NCBI GenBank assembly: GCA_958496175.1
Contig: OY292280.1
Coordinates: 8,370,001-8,434,000 of the forward strand
Source: Sisyra terminalis
Lineage: Eukaryota > Arthropoda > Insecta > Neuroptera > Sisyridae
Direction: 5' to 3'
DNA length: 64,000 nt
Position numbers and translations under genes: made by a program. Positions 56,105 through 64,000 of the stretch are shown here, one piece after another. Positions within the stretch are counted from its first letter, which is position 1. Each line of letters begins with the position of its first letter. Under the pieces are notes generated by a model. That model was given only the letters and a program-made list of their open reading frames with translations, had not been told where the DNA came from and ran no database searches.

Positions 56105-57404
56105 GTTTTATCGGTGATTTAACCATATTAAAAAATTCTACATTGAAACTTAAGCCCATCAAATCAATAATATTTTGATTTGTTTAGTTGAAATCATGGT
56201 ACATTCAGTCCCAAAAGTTGGTTAAAAAATTTCACCAAAATTTTTGGTGAAATTTTCCGATTTTGTTGTAAGCTATAAACAGTTTTTTAAGTATCGACCT
56301 ATTTATTCGCCTTATGATACACTATACGACGTAATTATTCACGAATTTCTATTTTTATTTACTTTTGTTTCCGATTGTATCTCCATAACATCCTTAAGCA
56401 AACGGGTACTAAAAAGTTTATTTAATTTCGTCAATAAAGAAAATTAGTGACCCCGACTTGGTCCATTTCAAAAATGGATCCAAATGGATCAAAATTTTGG
56501 ACCAAATAGTACAATTTGGGTGTTTTTTTTTATGGAAAAATTTATTGTTGCGTCATTTTGGTTTTTAGAAACGGGTTTTCATTGATTAAGGCATAAGAGG
56601 TTAAGAAAGTGTACAAGAGGTGGTTCAATGGCGTTTTTCGAGTGTTTGATTAGAAAACATTAAGGCGTACGTGTACGAATGATATTTTTAAGGCTATTGT
56701 GATAATTAAAAATGCAGGCGGCATTGAAAAATCTAAACAAAACGGAGACGAAAAAAATCGAACGAAATAATAAAAATAATTTGTAATAAAGGCATTGGGA
56801 GCTATTGTAAATATTTTTTTAAGTAGCGCTCTGTCGGTTTATTATTATTATTGTGTCCGTAAAAGGGAACAAAAATAAATAAGGGATTCGGGATTGAGGT
56901 GATGTTGAGGAGAAAACGGGGCTGTTATTTTTTTTTCTTTATTTTGTTTACGGTTGTCTTTAGAAACACACAACCACGCACGCCACTGCATAGAGCTTTT
57001 GTAAAGCGCCGTCTGTTATTCTAGGGTCTCGACGTCGAACTGCGACGCTCGATTGCGCCATCTGATGTTATTATTAAGAGAAAAACTGATCTTTGAATCG
57101 AAACATCCAGTGAAGTGTTTGTCTTCCTTTTATCAACCAAAAAATAACAGGCGAGATACCCGAAATATAACAAAACCTACCCAACTTAAAAAAAAAATGG
57201 ATACCAAACTAATACCACCAACTCCTCGTAAAATATACAACAATAAATTCAAGGAAATATAATCTAATCTTCGATAAAATTTCAAACAACAATAAAATAT
57301 TGTTTCATTGTAATCAACATAAAAAAGAGATTAATTTGATTGTTAAAAAATTTACAACTCTAAAACATTTTGTAGACATCAAATGGAAACTGCTCTCTGC
57401 TGCA
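56105..57404. other. Non-coding DNA
   Basis: No gene recognised. 56200-56260 has a small palindrome (CACCAAAATTTTTGGTG). Confidence 0.4.
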
Positions 57405-57500
57405 GTAGAGCAAAGGTAGCCAAGCTGCGGCCTGCGAGCCGTATAAGGTTCGCCTTGACCAGTTTTCCGGGCCGCAAGATTCATCTGTGTTCTCTCAGAT
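57405..57500 (+). mobile_element. hAT-like terminal fragment
   Basis: CAAAGGTAGCCAAGCTGCGG, then CCTGCGAGCC and GGGCCGCAAGATTC, resembles one end of hAT-type elements whose ends read GGGGTGGCCAACCTGCGGCC-like (from memory). No opposite end is found. Confidence 0.35.
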
Positions 57501-57546
57501 GACGCTTCATTCGCCACAAAAGTTTTTTCTTATTTCTATTTTTAGT

Positions 57547-57893
57547 TGATAGATGATAAAACTCAGATCTCAGCTTTTATTTTCTTAAAATAAGAAGACA
57601 ATTCAGGTTATTTAAGATCTTTCTTTTTAAATATTTTTATTATTCAATTAGCTACGTTTCGTTACTAATGGTAACTTCATCAGGCTTCTTGATTCACAAA
57701 AATAAAAATAAAATATTTTCAATTTGAAATAAAATAAATAAAACAAATAAAAAAATAAATAAAATAAAAATAAAATTGAAAATATTTTATTTTTGTGAAT
57801 CAAGAAGCCTGATGAAGTTACGATTAGTAACGAAACGTAGCTAATTGAATAATAAAAATATTAAATAAAAAAAAAGATCTTAAATAACCTGAA
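57547..57893. mobile_element. Family B foldback, copy 1
   Basis: Flanked by TTCTATTTTTAGT at 57534-57546 and 57894-57906, an exact 13-bp duplication. A left extension of about 55 bp (GATAGATGATAAAACTCAGA onward) has no partner on the right. Then inverted arms run from TTCAGGTTATTTAAGATCTT to its complement, around a loop of AAATAAA words. The right arm reads CTGATGA - A - GTTAC-GATTA-GTAAC - GAAAC. No coding capacity. Confidence 0.85.
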
Positions 57894-57906
57894 TTCTATT
57901 TTTAGT

Positions 57907-58530
57907 GCCCGACCAAAACTTAATTTAACGGCCGAAACCGAATTTCAGCATTATTTTCAGTTTCGCCCGAAGCCGAAACTAAAACTTCCGTATATGGTCG
58001 TGTTTTCGTAGGAGAAAAAAGTTAACTAAAACTGTCTTCAATAAAATAACAAATTTGAATTATATTCATTGCCCTGATTATACAAAAAATAATGAAAAAT
58101 GTTCATCACGTTTTGTTGCAAATTACAATTGAATAGTAGCTTTTCGGCCGAAACCGCATTTCTTTAAAATCAACCCTTTATTTCAGCAAAAAATTCATTT
58201 TAAATAAAAAAATTATAAGATTATATAAATTATGTAAATGATTAGTTCAAATATTCTGAACTAAATGGTAAATGAATGTCTATAGAATTTAAAAGTAAAG
58301 AATGACTAATTGTGATTCACATTTTTTCTACGAAAACATGACCTTATAGGGAAGTATCGGTTTCGGTTTCGGCCGAAACCAAAACCAATACTTCCCACCC
58401 TATTCCCTGTAGTCTCTCTTATTGTCCGACCGAAACTAGTTTTTACGGCCGAAACCAAAACCGAATTTCGGCACCAGTTTCAGTTTCGGCCGTAAAAACT
58501 AGTTTCGGTTGGACAATAAGAGAGACTTAT
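57907..58530. repeat. CGGCCG palindrome cluster
   Basis: 58412-58527 is a near-perfect hairpin with arms of about 44 bp (GTCTCTCTTATTGTCC to GGACAATAAGAGAGAC). 58351-58398 is another (GGGAAGTATCGG...CCAATACTTCCC). An outer pair (GGTCGTGTTTTCGTAG near 57998, CTACGAAAACATGACC near 58328) encloses about 350 bp. The word TTTCGGCCGAAAC recurs at each centre. Confidence 0.8.
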
Positions 58531-60399
58531 ATATTTATAAGCTTGTCTTCTATGGTATGAGCATTTGAAGCAATCAAAGCAAGTAATATGCAAGGGCATT
58601 TTTCAAGCGCTTATTTGTACAGGTTGGCGCTCATCGACACTCAATTGCCAAATGTTGTTTTTAGTTATCATAAAAATTGTACCCACGTAGATGGCACTTC
58701 GTAAGCTATACTTGATTTTTCTGATTTCTATTTGACGTCATTTTCACGATCTATCAATGTATACATATCCATGGTTACATCCTAAAGCCCCCCCCCCCAC
58801 TTCTCATGTATTCAATAATACTCTATTATGGAATTTTATCGTTGAAATTAAAACTGTGAAAATTATCAAATTTTTGGGTTTATTAATTAAAAAATTGTTA
58901 TATTGAAATAAAAATTTGGTTTTGAACATTTTTAAAACAAAATCCAAAGGTTAAAAGCTTCAATTAGTTTGACGTGGAGCTTTCAAAGCTCTTTGAAGCT
59001 TTAAGTAAAAGTTAAATCTAAATTAGGTTTTTGATTTTTACGCAGACATCATTAATCATCAGGCGGCAATTTAATTTTTTTATTAATATATCAACGAAGA
59101 AAAAGGGTGGGGAAATGGGGAAAAAAAGGGTGGGGGAGTGGATTTATGATTAAATGTAAGATGATTATTTCGTATTTTCCTGATGTATAATAAGTAGATG
59201 TGTTTGGGATGAAAATTTCCGGTTCCTTATAAAATTAAAAGCGGAAACTTAAGGGGGTTGGGGTGGGGGTGGGTTTAGGGTGAGTTGAGCAATTGCCACC
59301 TTTGCATCTAGGAAAAAAGTTAGTTGAAGAATTGTTCAAAAGAGCGTGCGGATAAGTTTTGTGTTTTGATATATTTGTGTATGTGTACAAGGGATGAATT
59401 CATAGAGAGGGATGAAGTTGGTCGCTGGCGAAAACAGCAAAGGGGAACGGAAACTGAATATTGTCATCCGTAAAGAACAGGGAGAGGAAACTCCAAGACA
59501 CGTCTGTAATGAATATTTTCCCTTGAGTTACCCGAAGGAATCGTCCGGACGGGACAATGGACGGGGGTTGGAACAACCCCGCTCTGATTGCTGACTGGTA
59601 TGTGTTTGGGATGTTGCATGGCTAATGTTGGACCTGAACGCCCTTTTTATCAACCCTCTCAGAGAAATAAAGACTTCCTCACTCATTACAATAAGAATTT
59701 TCCAACTTCTCAAGTTGTTCCTGCCAAAGAGGAAAAAAATCTTTAAAAAAACAACCCCCATGTTATATTTTTTACCTAAGTCGTATATTTTCGTTAGTTT
59801 ACTTTAATGGTATCCGTTTAATGTCACATTGTCACAAAAAAGAAAAACCACCCCCTAGAAATTTTCATTATCATTAAATACGACGGAAAAAATTGCTCAA
59901 ATATTCATTTCTGGATTTCCACTCCCATATCTCATCCAGAATGGATGTTCTGTTTATCAAAATATTTTCTCATATTATTATTTTAGGGGATGATTCTTCT
60001 AAGTCAGCATTATTCGGTTATGATGTTAGTAATGGCATTTGCATCGAATGGAAATGGAAAAATGGAAATGGAACACCCGTGCTTGTTATATACATAGAGG
60101 GTATGTTGGGGTGGGGTTGAGATTAGAAAAGGGTGAAGGAGCGCTAAGAATATCCAAAATATTAGAGGGACCCTTTTGCATTTACGAGCTGACAACTAGT
60201 ATATTTGTATGGGAACGTATCGGGAATATCAATCAAATAAATTTGTGTGGACATTAAGGGATGAACGGCCAGCAGCTTTTGACACCCTTAGTTTGCAATG
60301 TATATGCGTCGCATATAAAGTGTTAGATTTCATATTAGCAGTTGATGTTGTAACATCATAAAAACTGCAAATTTCGCCACTAAAAAATAAATTTTTGAT
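58531..60399. other. Unique non-coding island with G-runs
   Basis: No gene is accepted. The 60- to 77-codon frames overlap on both strands. G-run blocks lie at 59105-59141 and 59253-59280. Confidence 0.4.
59253..59280 (+). other. Potential G-quadruplex
   Basis: Runs GGGGG, GGGG, GGGGG, GGG and GGG are separated by one to four bases. This fits the G4 pattern; folding is not tested. Confidence 0.55.
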
Positions 60400-61290
60400 A
60401 CTGTTTATACAATACTTATATAAAATATATTGTGGACCAATTTTTGTAATATACATTAAAATAGAAGGATATAAAAAAAACATACCATAAACATAAATTT
60501 GAACAGAAGTTCAAACAAAAATATTCGTGACGTATTGCCCAGATACGAACTTCGATTGCCAAGCAATCTTTCTCAGTGGTCATCAAGTAGTTTGGATCAT
60601 CCCGTAACTGCTTTGTGATAATTCAAAAAACAGTACACTGTAGCTACTGTAGCCACAAAGTAGTTACGGAGTGATCCAAACTACTTGATGACCACTGAGG
60701 AAGATTGCTTGGCAATTGAAACACGTATCTGGGCAATACGTCACAAATATTTTTGTTTGAACTTTTATTCAAATTTATAGATGATAAAATTCAGATCTCA
60801 GCTTTTATATTTTTTTAAATAAGAAGAAAATTCAAGTTATTTAAGATCTTTTTGTTTTTTATTTTTAATTTAATATTTTTGTTGTTCAATTAGCTACGTT
60901 TCGTTAATAATCATAACTTCCTCAGGCTTCTTGATTCACAAAATTAAATATTTATAATTTTCATATTAAAATTAAAAAAAAAATAATAAAAAAAAAAATT
61001 AAAAAAAAATATAAATATTTAATTTTGTGAATCAAGAAGCCAGAGGAAGTTACGATTAGTAACGAAACGTAGCTAATTGAACAATAAAAATATTAAATAA
61101 AAAATAAAAAACTAAAAACAAAAAGATCTTAAATAACCTGAATTTTCTTTTTATTTAAAAAAAAGTTCAAATTTATGTTTACGTTATGATGTTTATATAT
61201 CATTATATTAAATTATATTACATAAATAGGACCACAATATATTTTATATATTGCATAAACAGTATAACTGTTCAACATCAGCGAAAAAAA
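60400..61290. mobile_element. Family A foldback interrupted by family B
   Basis: The left arm (about 60400-60630) has no tail. The right arm begins at about 60655 (core CTGAGGA near 60694), is broken at 60778 by the family B insertion, and resumes at about 61167 (TTCAAATTTATGTTTACGTT). It ends with the arm terminus and tail (TTCAACATCAGCGAAAAAAA). The centre has the TACAGTGTACTG-like inverted pair also seen in the 2083 copy. Confidence 0.8.
60779..61166. mobile_element. Family B foldback, copy 2, nested in family A
   Basis: Flanked by TTCAAATTTAT at 60768-60778 and 61167-61177. It starts with the same extension as copy 1 (AGATGATAAAATTCAGATCT), then inverted arms with TTAGCTACGTTTCGTTA and its complement. 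The right arm has the CAGAGGA / hairpin / GAAAC version of the core (C3-T4 changed to C-A). The loop is almost pure A/T. Confidence 0.85.
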
Positions 61291-61790
61291 TTTATTTGAT
61301 TAATAAAAGCTTGTTTATTGTTAACTCGATATTTCTCCATTTTGAAAATTTGACCTCTGTTTATTTTTCTTATTGTTTTAAGTAATAAACTATTTTTTTT
61401 ACTGTGTATACAATATATAGGATATATTGCGGTTCAATTTATGTAGTTTAATTTAATATAATAATATATAAATATCATACCAAAAAAATAAATTTGAACA
61501 GAAGTTCAAACAAGAAAATTTGTGACGTATTGCCCAGATACATATTTCGATTGTGAAGCAATCTTCCTCAGTGGTCATCAAGTAATTTGGATCGCTGGCA
61601 ATGCTGGTAATCGAAATATGTATCTGGTTGTTACATCACAAATTCTTTTGTTTGAACTTCTCTCAAATTTATGTTTATGGTATGTTTTATTCTACTATAT
61701 AATATATTATTATATTAAATTATAATACATAAATTAGACCACAATATTTGTTTTATACTGCATAAACCGTATGACTGTTCAAAATCAAAA
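61280..61790. mobile_element. Composite spacer plus further family A copy
   Basis: 61280-61400 is the conserved spacer (reverse complement of 1732-1850). It is followed by a left arm (61401-61595), a deleted centre, and a right arm with a weak tail (CTGTTCAAAATCAAAAATAT) to about 61790. The order mirrors 1176-2082. Confidence 0.65.
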
Positions 61791-61799
61791 ATATTATTT

Positions 61800-62880
61800 G
61801 TTTAAATTTTCGATACATTTTTTCCGAAAAAAGAAACATTTAAAAGCACAACAATAAAAATCAGTAAAATATGAAATGATGTAATCTGTCATAAAATTCG
61901 TACCCCTCTCCCTCCAATCTAATCACCGCAGTAGAAATCAAGGTGACGTAATTGAACTCCAATTCCTATTCTTTTCCGTATTTATTTGACTACCCCTCCC
62001 CCGACCCCGAAAATATTGAAAACCTTCAAGTATATTGATGGGGCCAAAAATATATTGTTTTATTTTTGAAATATTACAGCCACCATGGTAAAATGTTCCG
62101 CCAGGGGAATGACATTGTGTATAGATTAATAAAGGAAGCAATGTGTCGGTTCTTCGGTAAAGGAAAATTTATAATTTTATATTTTCCGTTTATGTAAATA
62201 AAATCAATGGAAAAGACTGGAAGAAATTTTTAAAGCAAGTTACTACGTTATCGATAAAAACGCATAATTTTTAATCTGATATGTTTTATCGCAATGGCCA
62301 TTAATATAAGTTTACATATGAAAAATTCATTTTGTTTTATAAATTTATGAAACATTTTTATTCCAAATAAATTATACTTTAACAATATTTAAAATAATAA
62401 CGAAGCAATAAAATATTTTTCAATTTAATTTTTTTTCATTTCAAATTGGCGTACCCTCTAAGAAAATTGGAGAGTTACGCTCCTGATTTATTATCCTCCT
62501 ACTAAAGGATATCTTACCCTTACTCCGGATCAAACTTCTTTACGAGTAAAACAAACCCTTAAATTTTGTCTTTCAAAGTCAAAAATCCACCAAAATATAG
62601 CAAAATTATTTGGCTTTTAATATAAAATTAAGGGAACTTCCCGGTTCTTGTATAAAAAAAAAATTTTGAACATATAATTTAAACAATTTTGTCGTGAAAA
62701 GTACTTCTTAAACTGTAACCAATACATTACCATTCTTTTCTACACGGTACCCAGAAAAACGTCCCTTTGTTGCAAGTAGTCACCCTAAACTATTTAAGGA
62801 TAAACTAAAATTAATAAGTTAATGATGTGTTATAAAAATGTTTGGATCTAAATAAATTGTAAAATTTATCCCAAAAAAAA
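61800..62880. other. Non-coding DNA
   Basis: No gene or clear repeat recognised. Confidence 0.4.
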
Positions 62881-62882
62881 AC

Positions 62883-63018
62883 GGTATTGATGGATGAGTG
62901 GCCAAGGTGGCCTTTGCAAGCACTGGGTTCTAATTTTGGTACGAGCAAATTTTTCATTCATTGGTATACGAATTTTTATTAACCCTAGAGTCGTTAGGTC
63001 TTTAAAGTAATAATGGGG
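62883..63018 (+). repeat. tRNA-derived SINE copy 7
   Basis: Plus strand: GGATGAGTGGCCAAGGTGGC (A-box region of class-II tRNA type), ACTGGGTTCTAATTTTGG (degraded B box), then the family tail ATTAACCCTAGAGTCGTTAG. This is the only copy in the plus orientation and the easiest to read. Confidence 0.72.
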
Positions 63019-63409
63019 AGTAATTTCCCACTGAAAAATAAAACTCCAAAAATTTATTTTTTAACGGAGAAAATTCTAGGTAACCAATGAAACCAGGATT
63101 ACCTTAGGTACCTAATTAGTAATTATCGTGTCTCTTGAATATTGATAGTTATTCAACCAGAAATTTAAAAAAAAAGTCTTTGAGATCAGTTGGTGTTTTT
63201 TTCTCCAAAATTTATGATCGGGACGCCTCTGATTAGATATATCTTGTTGCTTAGAAATTAAAACATCTGTAATATATTGTGTAATACAATGGACCGTTGT
63301 ATTTCTTACTATAGTACGACCATGATTCACCGATACCAAAAATAAATCCAAAATTTCTTAAGCCATAAATTAGATAAAAAAAAAATTAATCCATCAATCC
63401 AAGGATAAC
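63019..63409. other. AT-rich spacer
   Basis: No gene is seen. It is bounded on the right by the family A target duplication. Confidence 0.4.
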
Positions 63410-63420
63410 CTATCCAAAAG

Positions 63421-63965
63421 TGTGTATACAATATATAGGATATATTGCGGTCCAACTTATGTAGTATAATTTAATATAATAATATATAAAAATCATACCA
63501 TAAACAAAAAATTTGAACAGAAGTTCAAACAAAAATATTCGTGACGTATTGCCCAGATACGTATATTGATTGCCAAGTTATCTTCCTGAGTGGTCATCAA
63601 GTAGTTTGGATCACCCCGTAACTGCTTTGTGATGATTCACAAAATAATCACGGATTGACCTCTTATAACTTAGAACTTATAAATTGAGGTCAATCCGTGA
63701 TTATTTTGTAAATCATCACAAAGCAGTTACGGAGTGATCCAAACTACTTAATTACCATTGAGGAAGATTGCTTGGCAATCGAAATACGTATCTGGGCAAT
63801 ACGTCACGAATATTTTTGTTTGAACTTCCATTCAAATTTATGTTTATGGTACGATTTTTATATATTATTATATTAAATCATACTACATAAATTGGACCGC
63901 AATATATCCTATATATTATATACACAGTATAACTGTTCGAAGTCAGCGAAAAAATCATATTTTGA
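63421..63965. mobile_element. Family A foldback with 11-bp target duplication
   Basis: Flanked by CTATCCAAAAG at 63410-63420 and 63966-63976. The left end starts at TGTGTATACAAT with no tail. The right end has the full tail (AGTCAGCGAAAAAATCATAT then TTTGA). The centre (63640-63720) keeps only the outermost part of the long centre of the 48729 copy (AATCACGGATTGACCTC and its complement). Confidence 0.9.
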
Positions 63966-64000
63966 CTATCCAAAAGATTTCACCAGGTGAATGATAAGAT

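Noticed and set aside
57601..57893. A complete, active hammerhead ribozyme in family B
   Set aside because: The second strand of stem III is missing near the core, and there is an extra A before stem II; only the core-like module can be claimed.

Overview
This window looks like a piece of an arthropod, probably insect, nuclear genome. It is very AT-rich, and I find no convincing host protein-coding gene, rRNA or functional tRNA on either strand. The longest open frame is 181 codons and is partly built from repeat DNA. The insect call rests on the repeats: a Helitron with the TCTATACTAATA start and CAGCTAG/T end common in insect genomes, tRNA-derived SINEs, decayed non-LTR retrotransposon ends and hAT-like MITEs. 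The species cannot be named from this sequence.

The dominant feature is one family of foldback elements (here 'family A'), with about 14 copies or parts between 1176 and 63965. Each copy is two near-identical inverted arms. An extra tail of about 40 bp is present at only one end. At least eight copies sit between readable 11-12 bp target-site duplications. Each arm carries a small module of the form CTGANGA - hairpin - GAAA that resembles a hammerhead-ribozyme core. A second, unrelated foldback family ('family B', 57547-57893 and 60779-61166) has the same layout: 11-13 bp duplications, one-sided extension and a CTGATGA-hairpin-GAAA module in each arm. One B copy is nested in an A copy. The best explanation I can offer is inverted terminal-repeat dimers of non-autonomous Penelope-like retroelements, but this is an inference.

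Layout: 1-1175 bland AT-rich DNA; 1176-2574 family A composite; 3200-5010 GC-richer unique DNA including a dense AAAGCTC cluster; 5571-6527 foldbacks; 6541-6898 hAT-like MITE; 7490-11215 tandem array of a 487-bp unit; 11216-15290 unique DNA with a small CpG-rich patch and a triplet of tRNA-derived SINEs; 15747-24588 family A copies, tandem repeats and a stem-loop module; 24590-27280 unique; 27285-28690 remnants of two non-LTR retrotransposons in opposite orientations; 29524-30090 MITE plus old foldback; 30100-32540 unique; 32540-34560 ATTCGGC satellite; 34771-36849 family A copies and a 0.6-kb tandem duplication; 38738-39281 foldback; 40841-42587 Helitron; 42590-44335 unique with G-runs; 44400-47303 tandem repeat flowing into a 2.2-kb palindrome; 48729-49505 full-length family A; 51059-53220 short tandem arrays; 53257-53464 hAT MITE; 53624-56092 family A and twin MITEs; 57547-58527 family B and CGGCCG palindromes; 58530-60400 unique; 60400-61790 composite A with nested B; 62883-63018 SINE; 63421-63965 family A.

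No genes act together here. The window is best read as intergenic or long-intron DNA, with islands of less AT-rich unique sequence separated by transposon debris. All similarity statements come from reading the sequence by eye. Percent identities are estimates and family names from memory are labelled as such.
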